From: Ephemerocybe angulata
Taxonomy: Eukaryota > Basidiomycota > Agaricomycetes > Agaricales > Psathyrellaceae
Assembly (NCBI GenBank): GCA_013368325.1
Contig: JAACJK010000057.1
Coordinates: 1,240,001 to 1,304,000 of the forward strand
Reading direction: 5' to 3'
Length of the DNA: 64,000 nt
The notes beneath the pieces were generated by a model that made no database searches, was not told the origin of the DNA, and was given only the letters and a program-made list of their open reading frames with translations. The translations under genes were made by a program, and so were the position numbers. Shown here piece by piece: positions 11,285 through 22,635 of this stretch (positions within the stretch are counted from its first letter, which is position 1; the number at the start of each line of letters is the position of its first letter).

Positions 11285-12349
11285 CTAAGGTTCATCACCC
11301 CGCCGTGCTCGCTCCTGTCCTCCTCGGTTCCCTGGAACATTGCGATTGCGGCAATGATTTGCATAATGGCCCTTTTCTCCACACTGCAAACCAAATCAGG
11401 GTGAGCGAACGAGGAAGGGTCTTGAATTCGGGATCACAGACCTTGAAGCAAAGAACTTCGTCCAAATTGCGGCGCGGAGGGCCTTGAAGTGTTGAGGCTG
11501 ATTGGGTGCCGGTGTTTCCTGCATAATCGTATCGACCATACCCTGGAGGAGGAGGCCCTACTTCGCGATTAGCAGCTGAAGCTTGCTTTTCGTAGTCCTG
11601 AGCGGACGGTAGATTTGGTTTGGGGCTGAAAGCATGCCTTTAGAAACCCAAAAGAATGGATAGTCGAAGGGGCACTCACTGTCCACGGGGACACTCGGGG
11701 CCTAAAGGACAGAAGCCCGTCAGGTAGTTTTGGCAGGCAACCTTGCGTACATGTTTCCGAGGACAAGTAGGACCTTCAAAAGATCAATTGCCACCCCGTT
11801 ACAACGGCTTGTATACTCACCTAACCTGCAAAATCCACGGTTGTAATCTGGACACTCGATGCGCCGCTCCTTGGGATGAGCGTACAGGCATTCGTCGCCT
11901 GCTGAGCAGTATCCATACTTCGCAAACCACCAGCATTCCGGCATGCGGCGAAGATTATACTCGTGCAAGAATTCACAGGCGTCGCCTTTCTTACAGAGTC
12001 CACGCAACCAATGCTTGCAGACCGTCGATAACCGCTCTCTTTCACGCGGGTGGGTTGGTGCCTGTCTTGGTGCCTGGAAGTTCTGTGCAGAGGGTTGGGT
12101 ATGACGAAGGGGGCAGTGGAGCGGCCCAAGAGGACAGCCTGCTGGTGTAAGGGCAAGCCTACATATCTGGTCGTCTGCCCACAGTCAATGAACACAAGAA
12201 TCGGTGGATGGTCTCAGCTACTGACCTTTGTCGAGCTTCAATCCGAGCTCAGCCTTTGCAAAGAACTCTGCAGGAAAGTTGTTTTGGTGAAACTGCGGGT
12301 TTATTACATCCTTGAGCGCCGAAGGGGCGGCAAGGGGATTGGCCGCCAT
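11285..12349 (-). CDS. CPSF30/Yth1 homologue, CCCH zinc-finger pre-mRNA 3'-end processing factor
   Basis: Subunit of the nuclear cleavage and polyadenylation complex that recognises the poly(A) signal. Spliced reading from the ATG at 12347-12349 gives MAANPLAAPSALKDV, then five CCCH fingers: 'CRLALTPAGCPLGPLHC', 'CKHWLRGLCKKGDACEFLH', 'CWWFAKYGYCSAGDECLYAH', 'CPDYNRGFCRLG' and 'CQNYLTGFCPLGPEC'. A CCHC knuckle follows, 'CFKCGEKGHYANHC', restored by an intron between 'CFK' and 'CGE' (about 11380-11440). Stop TAG at 11285-11287. The five-finger-plus-knuckle layout matches metazoan CPSF4; yeast Yth1 lacks the knuckle. An in-frame coding-like stretch lies upstream across a canonical intron (12410-12530), so the true start could be further 5'. 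Confidence 0.92.
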
Positions 12350-12736
12350 ATGTCCTGTGGTGGTGAGACGGAAACAGGTGGTGAGACAGAAACAAGCGTT
12401 TGACCCGAACTTAGCTCGCCCAAAGGGGAAAGTCACGAGAGTGCTTACGAGATTGCTTTGACTCCTTCTTTTCCCCAGCAACTTCGATAAGCGCTCTGGG
12501 TAGACCTGTAGCGCCTAGAACATCCCAGTCAGCCTTCCCAATGTCATCTTTCTACTTGGAAGCTAATTACTCGTGGTATCTAGGGAACTGCTATTGCAAT
12601 CCTTATATGGCAGGTTCCATCCTAAATACATCGGTTCATATCAAAGTTATATTGTACAGCAAAAAACCCCAGTCCCTCCTATTCCGACATCGAACTATAG
12701 CTTGTCTCCTCGACCCCATGACACTGACACTCCGCG
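12350..12736. other. Region upstream of CPSF30 with an unexplained coding-like stretch
   Basis: Holds the CPSF30 5' region and the dehydratase 3' UTR. On the minus strand, positions about 12430-12530 translate to 'ADWDVLGATGLPRALIEVAG' and on to 'EKKESKQS', open from a TAG with no in-frame ATG. A canonical gtaagc...cag intron would fuse it in frame to the CPSF30 start codon. I do not recognise the peptide. Confidence 0.4.
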
Positions 12737-13921
12737 TTACCAACTCCCCATAACAGTAGCTTCGAATCCTAACTTCTTCAAATTACTGACGAAAGAATCG
12801 AGCAGCTCGTCCCATACACCCTGCAAAACTGGTGCACTAGGACTTGGATTCGAGCCTTGTACCTCAATGAAATAAAGGTCCTGGAATGGCACGCCCTCTT
12901 GTGCTGGTCGCCTATCTATTCGTACAACTTCCATTTCGGTGGAAAGTTGGTTCAGAGCTGCCAGAATGTCGCCCTGGGAAGAAGATAGGCTCGTTGGACT
13001 CTTATTTATAATCCGAAGCAATCCTTTCCGTCTTGAATTCGGGGTATCGGGAAGAGGAGGTATAGGGACATTTCTCCTTCGAGTGAGAACGTAAAAGCGA
13101 GTAAAGTTGGCTGGCCGATGAAGATGCACATCAGTACCGCCCATCGGAGAGAAAGGAAACTGAATGGAAGAACACACGAAGCTCACCTTCGTCTCTTTGA
13201 ATTCCTTCGCGGAGCACTTCTAGCCCATCGTATATATTTGCGCAAGCGCGAGACGAGATCGCTGCACTTGTAGGCGGGCGATCGAGGAGCATGCGGGCCG
13301 CTGCTGCAGTCGAAGCTGTCGCCTGTGTCGATGCGTTCGGAAGGTGTTGTCGAACGAAATTTGCGCACTGGCCTAGCGCCTATGATCAGGGTTAGCCAGA
13401 TCCAGATGCTCTCAGGTAATTAAGATCATATGGACGAAGGACGTACCTGTTCGTGGCTCAGCACCTCTACAATATCTCCCAATTGAACACCGGTTTTGAC
13501 AAGCAGGCAGTGATCTACGGGGAGTATCAACTCCCCACGTACAAAGGTATCGCCGTATAAGCGGAGGGAGTCGTATGTTTCGATAACACTGCCAAAGATT
13601 GTGTTTTCTTGCGGAACAACCCCATAGTCAACCTGCCCGGCGGCAAGGGATTGAAAGACGCCTTACAATTCCAGGATAGATTGGCATTAGAAAGCTTATT
13701 TATCCTCCGCAGATCGCAACAGACACAGGCCTACCCTGTATATTAGCGACTGCATGGTAGTGTGCTTCTCCTCCGAAGAACCCGCTGGCAACCTGGTGAG
13801 GACGATCGTTAATCCGTAGTAATCACGATATCTGCCGGCAGCAGGAGACTTCTCTCACCTCATGACTATATGTCCCAAATGGACCCAGCACGCCAACTTT
13901 GGTTTGCCTTGTAAGTTGCAT
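12737..13921 (-). CDS. PHA2: Prephenate dehydratase with ACT domain
   Basis: Converts prephenate to phenylpyruvate in phenylalanine synthesis. The ATG at 13919-13921 gives [20 protein letters not shown], the canonical PDT opening. Splicing continues through '[15 protein letters not shown]', '[20 protein letters not shown]', '[17 protein letters not shown]', '[19 protein letters not shown]' and '[11 protein letters not shown]', which contains the catalytic Thr-Arg-Phe. The C-terminal ACT regulatory domain follows, with '[20 protein letters not shown]' and '[11 protein letters not shown]'. The usual ESRP Phe-binding motif appears as a variant ('DRRP'), so feedback inhibition may differ; that is inference. 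Stop after '[11 protein letters not shown]'. About six exons. Yeast homologue is Pha2. Confidence 0.92.
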
Positions 13922-14241
13922 GTTAGTCCAAGGGAGGCGACGACCAGGGTGGTTAACGATGGCTGATAACGCTCAAGACAATCGGTGTTTGGGGACAGCT
14001 GCCTCAGTGACGCCATCAAGGAAGGACGTGATCAAGTCTCCACAACCTACAACCGGGGACAGGCAAACGATCATGCTGTCTATTGGTAGAAAATACAATG
14101 CTACTCTGGATATAATGGTAAATACAGGCTTCAGGGGTAGTGACTAGTGAGAGGGAATCGTGTATACATATGAGGGCGACGCGAAGAAAACAGTCCGATG
14201 TCCGTGGATACCAAAAAAAGAGGGTAAAAGGTACTAAAAAT
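13922..14241. other. Intergenic region between dehydratase start and regulator 2 stop
   Basis: 320 bp that should contain the PHA2 promoter and the 3' UTR of regulator 2. An open plus-strand stretch at 13899-14147 has no recognisable features. Nothing else seen. Confidence 0.45.
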
Positions 14242-17200
14242 TCAAATGTCTGAACCGCAACCGTAAGTGGGATTTAGTGCCCTAGGAGGGATAGAGGGAA
14301 TCGAGGAAGGCGTCTCATTCATTTGGTCGTACAGTTGCACAGAACCATGACTGCGATTGTCATGACCGAACCTGATGTACGGGTCAAACTCGACGGCGTG
14401 GAGATTGCCACACCTCTTTTTTATGAGGTCTTTCAACATCTTGGAGAACCGGTAAGCCAACGGGATGCGCTGCCCAATCTTTGCGATGGATATGCTGCGG
14501 TATCATAAGCGAAGGCGAACTTGGACTTGGAACTATAGGTGTACATACTGGATGAAATCAAGTTCTGTGCGGAGAGTGATTATTTGATCTGTCTCCCTGC
14601 TGTCTAGAGCAGCCTGGAGAAATCGAATGAGAACACGTCCACCGAGGAACCAGCAAACCTAAATCATGGACAAGTTAGCATGGCCTGAAACCCGTAACAA
14701 TATTGTATCTACTCACGGAACAGAAGGAGTCAAGAAGAGTGATGTCGAAGCTTGTATTCGAAACGTCGTAGATGAGGTCGAGGATGGCTCGAGCCGCCGT
14801 CAGTATTTTAAGTGCTGACATGCAGCCAGATCGTTCAACTTCGGCGTGTGGGTCGTGTAGAAGTATGCATGCACTAGAAGTGAAGAGGTTGACGAAAGCT
14901 TCCACAGGTGTGAGACAACGAGACCACTGACATATGAGGGAGGAGGAACGCGGTGTAAAGGTGATTATCTACAACGTTGTCCAGTATTGGATTCCGAAGA
15001 TGTGGCGGGAAGTTGTTCCTGTTAAACGATGAAACGATCTGATCCAACTCGATGAAAGCCTGAGATCCTCGCGGGTCGACAGGTTCGTTCCCGAGAGCCT
15101 CGGGTGGGACAACAGAGTTGTCACCACTAAAATGTTTGGATCGAAACCTGGCATTGAATGTCTTGATCTTGGCTGGTATATCATTGTCTATTGTCAGGGC
15201 AAAACAGCATCGAGGGAAGATATACACGCACAAACGAGGATCAAGCCCTTGATATACAGACCAAAAGAGTCCGTCGAATCCTCCGGGTGGAAGTATAGGA
15301 CATCTCTAGAATGAGCCCATTGTCGTTCACTGGGCGGGACAAGTGTCTGAAGAAATTATGGTCAATATCTGATTAAATATCAGGCCAGAGTGTGCGTAGC
15401 CTACTCCTTGTTGGAATTGATCAGCGCGAACAGGGAGTAACTGGGAGATATCTTGGTCATCGAGGGACTGCGCCCACCCATTGCTGCACCCATGTTCGCG
15501 CTCGACAGCGTATGATAGCCAAAACGCATTTCTTCTTGTTTCATCTTCTATGACGCTACGCGCCGGACTGATAATGGAGGGCGGACGCTCTGACTTGGTT
15601 ATCGAATGGAACGGAGGGCACATGTACAGGCCCAAAGGAACCGCCAGACGGGTCGTATGAGCAGACCAGAGGAAGATCTGTGGGTTTAGATTAAAATCAG
15701 AGCGCTTCCACGTTGCACGGGAGGTAGGCGTACGTCTACCCATCTGCAGAGTCGCGTTAAATGGGTCACCAGAACAGAGTGCCAGGATCTCACCTTCCAT
15801 GTGACCAGTAGAACCACGTCAAGATTATATTAGCTGACGGTGAGATGAGAAGTGAACTTCTGGCCTGGTCGAATATGGAATACGGACCACTAACCTTGGA
15901 AGACCTGGAAAAGGTTTTCCCCAAGGGTGTTCATCCGCTCAGCGCCCTCTTTTGCCAGTTTTGCGTGTCGTTCGGCAAATGAATCAGGCCGCTGTTCCTT
16001 AACACGCAATCGCTCAAGGAAGATCTCGTCTGGGAAGGGATCCTGATAAGAAAGTGCGGTGCTTTAAATACGCGAAAATAAACTTGCCTGACGGAACTTC
16101 ATCGAAGTCGGGAAGTGGGGGTGACGTGACTGCGGCGGTATAGAGGCTTCCGACAGCGCATATACCATGGAGAATGGGGGTGGCAGGAAACTTTGGGTGC
16201 GATGCTGGAAGTGAGAGGGTGCTCATGAAGGTTGGGACGTGAAAGAGTCTTGAAGCATGTGGATGGAATACAAAAAACACTTCGACTCTTCAATAGCGCT
16301 GAGTAAATTATTGGCAGCAGCGGAAAAGGAACTCACAAATGCTTAAGTAAATCTGGTGGGGGGAGCTGTGGCGGCCAGCCAGGCCAAGTTAAATCAAGTC
16401 CGTAGCTGGGACTGTTGCTGGGGCCAGCTATGGAAGGGCTAACACTGATCAAGCCGCTGGCAAGATCGGGGGTGACATCTTCAAAGTGCCTTCCCATTTC
16501 TTAGAAGTCTGCGTTAGTCTGTGATGTGATGGCAGTCGCCCTGCTCGCCATACCTGGGATAAATTCGGGGAAGTTCTGCGCCTCATTAAAAGGCCGTGGT
16601 TGCAGGATCCCGCTAGGCGAAAGCTTGTTCTGAGCCGAATGCAGCAGAGCCTGGTCTTTCTGTCGCAACAGGCTTTCCAACTCAGCTAAGATGACGGAGC
16701 ATGAGGCACCATCGTCATTTCTTTTGCGTAAATAAGACGTACCGATACGATTTTCCAATCTCTCATACTTGTTCTTCGGGGCTTCAGCAACGGTTGCGGG
16801 TGGCTCTGGGAGTTTGATCGTTACCGACGGCAGGGATGACATATATGCGGTCGGCATACTTTCATCGAATGTACAGTCAGGCTTGGAGGGAACACCTGTA
16901 CCAGGCGGGGCATGCGAAACAGCATGAGCATGCGAACGAACGCATGTCGAACAGGGTCTCTTCGCGTCACTGAGTATATTCGCTCAGTCACCAGCACAGT
17001 TTGGATCTTCCGCAACAGAGCATACCATTTCTTGACAGTCGTCAGTAAGTATGTTCCCCTCAATACTGACCCAGCAACTCACTAGTTTTCTCCGCCGGCA
17101 CTACGAGCGTGAGGCGCAACGTGAGGCAGGTTCTTTGCCCCTACGACAGCATGACCACGTACCTGGTGGCAAGCCTAACAGCGAGTTGTGGTCAGTGGTT

Positions 17201-17338
17201 GGTTTAGAAGGACAAAGCCTGCAGCAGCTCGATACACACCTGGTTTCGTTTGAGAACATTCGGGTGTTGTGGGGGGATCAGAAGAGGATCAGACGAGGCC
17301 GCCGGCTTCGTCAGAGGGACCGATTCAACCCTAGGCAT
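14242..17338 (-). CDS. Zn2Cys6 fungal-specific transcription factor (regulator 2), zinc finger built from micro-exons
   Basis: Nuclear regulator related to the one at 6161-9023. The start at 17336-17338 gives MPRVESVPLTK; an in-frame upstream ATG near 17404 is an alternative. Exon 1 ends 'LKRNQ' at 17240. The zinc cluster is then assembled from 17163-17174 (ACHQ), 17083-17100 (CRRRKL), 17026-17030 (AAATG, 5 nt) and an exon starting at 16969 (GACGCGAAG...), giving ACHQCRRRKLKCDAKRPCSTC and a sixth Cys in 'KPDCTFDE'. All junctions are GT...AG. A linker ('KYERLENRIG') and the middle homology region ('FVFHPHASRLFHVPTFMS', 'LHGICAVGSLYTA', 'ETRRNAFWLSYAVERE') follow. The C-terminus ends 'NPTYGCGSDI'. 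Targets unknown. Confidence 0.87.
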
Positions 17339-17787
17339 GTATTGGCACTGTCTGAGCGTTGTGCAAGGAGGAGCAGAACCCTGGTATAGACGGATAGAGA
17401 ACAAGGGAAGGCGGGGAGCTGATGAAACTGGTATTTAAGCAGCGCACTCTAAGTAGAGTATTAAATGGCTGCTCGCCATCCCATCACAGCTGCGGCTTGT
17501 TGGGACGATCGAACACGTGCTAGACAGGCCATTACCTCCGTTCGGTGATAGCACCTACAAAAAAGGAAAGCCCTTGCAACTCTACAGACCCTCCCGGCAA
17601 GTGCCGCGAAGCTCATCGTCGAAGTCTGTAACACCGCGGACCACAGTACCACAAACGGACAGACGGTTGTAGTATTGCAATATCGCAGCAAGCTGGGCAC
17701 TGCAGTAATGTAGAGCGGGGAAGTAAGCCTAGAGGATACATATGTCTCCAGATAATGATAGCAATAACGAAGAAAGTGCAAGGACAA
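17339..17787. other. Intergenic region, regulator 2 promoter and 3' UTR of the next gene
   Basis: 450 bp. A CACGTG palindrome (E-box/bHLH type) is present at 17514-17519; such a 6-mer is expected by chance at low frequency and no function is claimed. No gene seen. Confidence 0.4.
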
Positions 17788-20700
17788 CTAATTAGAACTG
17801 AATTTCTGTGTCGTTTCGAACGAAGTAGTAAGATTGGATAGTCCGATGTTTGAGGCCCCCAACCTGTCCGCAACAGCTTGCCACGCCTGAGCGAGGGTCG
17901 CGTCAGCCAGCGAGCCATCCCTGACAATCCGAGGCGCCGTTGAGTTCTCGGCCCAGGCAACAGAGCCTTTAGCTGTCGTAATCGCCCAGTTGCGCATGGC
18001 GTTCCCAGCTTCTGTCCCAAAGAAGAACGACCCCGACGCTGTCATGAAAGATGAAACCGTCCCAGATAGGTCGGTTGGACCAACGTTGCCGAAGATCGCA
18101 ACCTCCAGGGGGGGCACCGTGGAAAGCGCTTTGAATAGGGCGGAAGTAGGCACGGGGGGAACGGGTGGCTTGCCTGAGGACGTGACGAGAAACTCGGCGA
18201 GGAGTTTAGCAGTATCCACAGGCATCAAAGATAGGAATTTCAAGATAACATGATTGGGAAGGTTGAGGGTTCCAAAGGTGCGAGGATCGAGCTCGGACGA
18301 CGTAAACTTTGCACGCGGCGTTGAGCCGGGGAAAGTCGTACTCAACATCTCGTTGACATACACGACAATTCGAGGAAGAGCTTCTGCTTTCAGCACCGCA
18401 GCTTGCCGCGGCAACCAAGCTCGATTCTCCATAAAAGGGAGACGGAGGCGGAGAAGATCCAAGATGCCGTAGATTGGCCTGTCAGGAAAGCAAGCTACGT
18501 CAAAGTTTGAGGCAGATGCCGGACTGTCAAGATTGAAAACAGATTTCTCGAAGGTCGACACCTGGCTCATTAACTCTGTAGAGAGCCCTGGATAGCAGGC
18601 TAGGGGAGGAGGGAATAACAGGGAAGAGCTAGAGTATAGTGGTTGGATGTTGCTCGAACTCCCATTAAATGGGAGGAGGATGGGGGATGCGCTAAGCATG
18701 GCCTTGAACGTGTTCAGATCCTGGGCACGTTGCGAAAGTGTTGTGGTCCAGTAGTTCTCCAAAGCAGTTTCACGTTGGGTGGATGATGCTATTTGACGTG
18801 TTAGCAATCTAGCCAGATAGAAAGAGGTTCAGTGACCTACCCAGGGCGTAAGTATACATGCGATCGAGGGCAGCCTGAGCCTTCGGTCCTGCCCTGGCGT
18901 TTTGCACATCGTTTGCTTGTCCCTGCTTAAGGAACGTCGTCGGTGGTTGCGATACAGTCTGCGCAGCAAAGTTGTAGCTGTACCCAGCAAAACTGGAAGT
19001 AAACGCGGAAGCGTTTGTATCTGAGGGCCCATCCCCCGTTCCCAAATCCGACCAAGGGAGCTGCCGGACGAACGTCTGCATTCTAGCCGCGGTGACGGTG
19101 TCTTGACTCTGTATAGCGTGCCAAAGTAATGCAGCTTGAGCCCAACCTGTGCGTTCTGGCTGAGTGTCAGCCGTAAGAGACGCGCCGGTATCGATGAGCT
19201 GAGCTTGATCTGCACAGTCTTTCCGAACGGGCGCTCCTTGGGCCAACCAAAGACTCGTATATATGTCGGCTTCTGTGAAGTTGGTTGAAAACTTGTCGTT
19301 GACGGTCGGGATCAGGTTGACAATGCTCTGAGCCAGGCCGTTACACTGCGACCCCGAAGCCGTACACTTGCATGTTGCATCTGTACGCAAATAACCGTCA
19401 GAATCAATGCACTGAAGATGATCAAAGCTTGAGGGTCTAAACTTACCGATATTGCAAAGTATCCCCGCACGATTGAGCTCGCATTTGGGCACCCCCGCTG
19501 AGGATTTCTTCTTCTTCAGTGCTACCGGCACGGCGATGGCGACAACGAGTACCAAAACCACTGCTACACCAATAATAATCCACACACGCCTCGCCATTTT
19601 GGGAAGGCATGCACATCGTCGGCGAGAGTCCGTCCTACCCGGAGGATAATAACTGTCGGAGTACTTGCGGTAACTGAGATTGGCCAAGGTGCCCTGGTCG
19701 TTAACATCTCTCCGTCGAAGTGGTTGCCATGAGTCTGTTCGCAATGTCTGCCCATTCTTGTATGTCGAGGTGTCAGAGGAATTGCCAACAGTGTAAGTGT
19801 CAGTGTAGTATGTTCCACCGATACTCTCCTGTCCAGAGCCCGACTCCTTTTCCAGGATCCCATGTAGCTGTCCGGCGCGATTAACCAGCTCCGTGATCGG
19901 AGCGGCCTCGTCTGCCCTTCGGTACTGGTTTTCCACAGCAATCGGAATATCAGGTATCAGCGGGACGGGTGGCAGTGGTTTGTTCGACTTCCTTCCATAC
20001 AAAAGGCGCCTGATGGAGTGAGGGATGGATATGCGCGAGATGAACGAGGGTGCAACACTTCTGAACGAGTGGGTCGACTGGCGCGCCTCTTCTGGGACAT
20101 TATTCCTGAGAGTTGGCCGCCTCTGTGTCGCCGCGTTATACGCTGGTGGGGGCATGGGGGGTTCAAAAGCGGCCTTATACCGCATAATAGAATCATCGTC
20201 TTCTTCTTCGTAGCCATAGCGGGCATCCTTCTCATGGCCTGATACGGATGTGGGAAGGTTTGTTGGGGAAGAGTAGTGGTTATCGGGTTCGTGCCGGAGA
20301 TTCGCATTGGCAACACCAGAAGCCAGTCCCGGTGCTAGCTTCGATGGATTCGCCCCAGAATAACCCTGCGCTGAATGGAGCGTGTCCGAGTCTATCGACT
20401 GGCGTTGTGCCGACTCTGGGATTGGGGAGAAAGCACTGGGAGGTGCACCCAAGCGGCTCGGCTGGCCGCGAAAGTTACGGTATCGGGAAGCGTCTTCAGG
20501 CGGTGGGTATGTCATCTCTGAGATGCCGCTTAGCGCATCGCTCGCGGACGATTTCCGGCGCTGGGCCTTCCGGAGGTCCTTATTCTCCTGGAGCAGAGAG
20601 GTAATGAACGACGTGGGCAGGAGCCTGTCCTCCGCAGCGTCGACGGATATGCCAGATATCTGGGATGCGCCATCGTTCCAGGCATACGAAGGGGCTGCTT

Positions 20701-21052
20701 TATTCGGGTTGGGTAAGGCGCTCCCAGGACTCCGAGGACCGCGAACTGTTGACGGCGCATAGACTGTGCTCGAGATAGAGGCAGCAGAAGATGGCTCAGG
20801 GTGTCCTCTCGAACCTATTGAGGTCGAGTTCTGATGTCTGCGAGGAACAAGGGGTCGAACAGGAGATCCAAAGGTGCCTGAAAGGGAGGGAGCGGTTGAG
20901 AAGATGGGCGAAGGAATGGATGACGGTGGTGAGGGGAAGGCTGAAAAGCTGATAGTGCTATCCGCTATTCCAGAGGCGTTGGTGTCGAGGGAAGGTTTGG
21001 ATGCGTGGCGAGAAGGATGCAGCAAGTCTTGCTGGTTGGGTTCGTCTGCCAT
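17788..21052 (-). CDS. Large single-pass membrane protein of unknown function
   Basis: About 1,050 residues. The N-terminal half (to about residue 490) is Ser/Pro-rich and low in complexity, with 'LLQENKDLRKAQRRKSS' as a short charged helix. A Cys/Arg-rich juxtamembrane stretch 'RRRCACLPKMARRVW' precedes one strongly hydrophobic segment, 'IIIGVAVVLVLVVAIAVPVA', flanked by KKKK. The C-terminal region is a Cys-containing, apparently extracytoplasmic domain ('CELNRAGILC', 'TCKCTASGSQCNGLAQSI', 'LWLAQGAPVRKDCADQAQL') with several N-x-S/T sites. Topology is probably N-in/C-out (type II), inferred from the positive charges. Introns: one near 18789-18840, and a likely 66-nt intron near 19380-19445 that is in frame and stop-free. 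I recognise no named family. Confidence 0.8.
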
Positions 21053-21662
21053 TGAGTATGTCGCTCCGGGGTCGGTGGGCGCCTATATTATAATGCGAGT
21101 CAGCGGGGGCGACTGGGCATGTCCAGAGTATGGTATCAGGGAAAGAAAGACAGGAACAGCAAAAGAAGGAGGAGGTAAGTAAGGAATGTGGATTGTCGAA
21201 CAGTCACTGCGAGCGCTGATGTGATGGGAAACCAGTGTGAGAGATGGACATTTGCGCTCCCTGTTCAAGTTATAAGCCGAGTGCCATTGTGATGCAAATG
21301 ATCTGTTCCTAGAAAAGCACATCAGCTTGCCCCTTTCTAGAAACAAGCCCAATCCCATGGTGCTGTGCCCAGACCTCGCCTTTCCAGATCATAAACTCAT
21401 GAATGGAACGTCCATGTCAAGGCGTTGACCAGCGATCCTTTCATTCCACGGAAAAAAAGCCATACGTAAATGACGTAGGGTGTTCTAGCGGACCGACTTA
21501 CATAGGGCTTGTACCTATCGTGTGTAGAACCAGATTGTCGATAGAAACATACATCTCGTAAAACTATAAAGGCTGAGCAAAACATACATGGCTGAAATAG
21601 CAAAAGAATCGAATATTGAAGGCAGGGTTCGCGTAGCCGAGAAGCAGGGAACCAATGGCTCC
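21053..21662. other. Intergenic: upstream of membrane protein, 3' of Rac
   Basis: 610 bp between tandem minus-strand genes. The stretch next to 21052 is the presumed promoter/5' UTR of the membrane protein. Short open frames at 21083-21358 show no family features. Confidence 0.45.
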
Positions 21663-22635
21663 TTAGAGGACAACACAGTTTATCCCCTTCTTCGACGACT
21701 TGGTGCGCACAGGCGGGTTCACTAAGATAGCTGCTTAGTGCATCGTTTCGCAGCGAGCCGAGCTTCGGGCACTCACAAACAGCGCGGATAGCCTCATCGA
21801 AAACCGTCTTCAAACCCTTCTGCGTAAGCGCTGAGCACTCGAGGTACTTCACAGCTCCAATGTCCTTGGCCATTGCCACACCTTGTGAGTACTGGATCGG
21901 TGCCATGCGACTACGAACTATGAGAACATATTGGAGGAAAGAGGTATAACGTGTGCGTACCGTTCCCGGAGCTTCTCAATGGTAGTTGGGTCCTCACGCA
22001 AATCGAGCTTGGTGCCGACCAGAACAATGGATGTCGAGGGCGCATGGTGGGAAATCTCAGGGAACCACTGTGGACGGGCCAACTTTAGCGGAAGCGCCCT
22101 GTTTCGTAAAACCAAATGCAGCCCACCTTCGTTCTTACGTTCTCATAACTGGGAGGGCTAACAAGCGAGAAGCAAATCAAGAACACGTCGGTCTGGGGGT
22201 ATGACAGGGGACGGAGACGGTCGTAATCTTCCTGGCCAGCGGTATCCCACAATCCGAGCGAGATGGTCTTGCCGTCCACCATAACATTGGCGGAGTAGTT
22301 ATCAAATACTGCAACAGAACCTTGAGCTAAAATTGCGCCGAAGGTGAGCAAGAAAGCGGCGCACCAGTTGGTATATATTCTCCCTGACGACGTCGTCAGT
22401 CGGGCCGACAAATGTGAGGACAAAAGTACGTACCGGGAAAGCGTTCGTTGTATAAGAAATGAGTAGGCATGTCTAAGAGATGCGCTGGTGAGCAAGGGGC
22501 GAGAACCATGTGAACTGCAGCTGGCGCACCTTTCCTACAGCACCATCTCCAACGACAACACCTGACAGGAAATGGATCAGCCAAGGCCAGTGGGTCGACC
22601 CAGCAAAGCAAACGCCCACATTTAATGGCTTGCAT
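21663..22635 (-). CDS. RAC1: Rac-type Rho-family small GTPase
   Basis: Molecular switch for polarised growth and actin. Spliced from the ATG at 22633-22635: [16 protein letters not shown] (P-loop with Gly12), [13 protein letters not shown], a 19-nt exon at 22365-22383 encoding GEYIPT (effector Thr35), then [14 protein letters not shown], '[20 protein letters not shown]' (Gln61), '[12 protein letters not shown]', '[20 protein letters not shown]' and, after a last intron, '[13 protein letters not shown]' followed by INCVVL. The C-terminus is therefore a polybasic stretch plus a CVVL CAAX box predicted to be geranylgeranylated. Stop TAA at 21663-21665. Rac rather than Cdc42 is chosen from the [19 protein letters not shown] and ALTQKGLK patterns. 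A Rho exchange factor is encoded at 2166-5200. Confidence 0.95.

Noticed and set aside
12573..12875. Plus-strand frame reading YQSYIVQQKTPVPPIPTSN
   Set aside because: Looks protein-like but overlaps the 3' end of prephenate dehydratase antisense, and no start context or homology is evident.
17514..17519. CACGTG E-box in the regulator 2 upstream region
   Set aside because: A single 6-mer is expected by chance in a window this size; no supporting context.
2166..22635. RhoGEF and Rac as a signalling gene cluster
   Set aside because: They are about 16 kb apart with six unrelated genes between; proximity alone does not support functional linkage.
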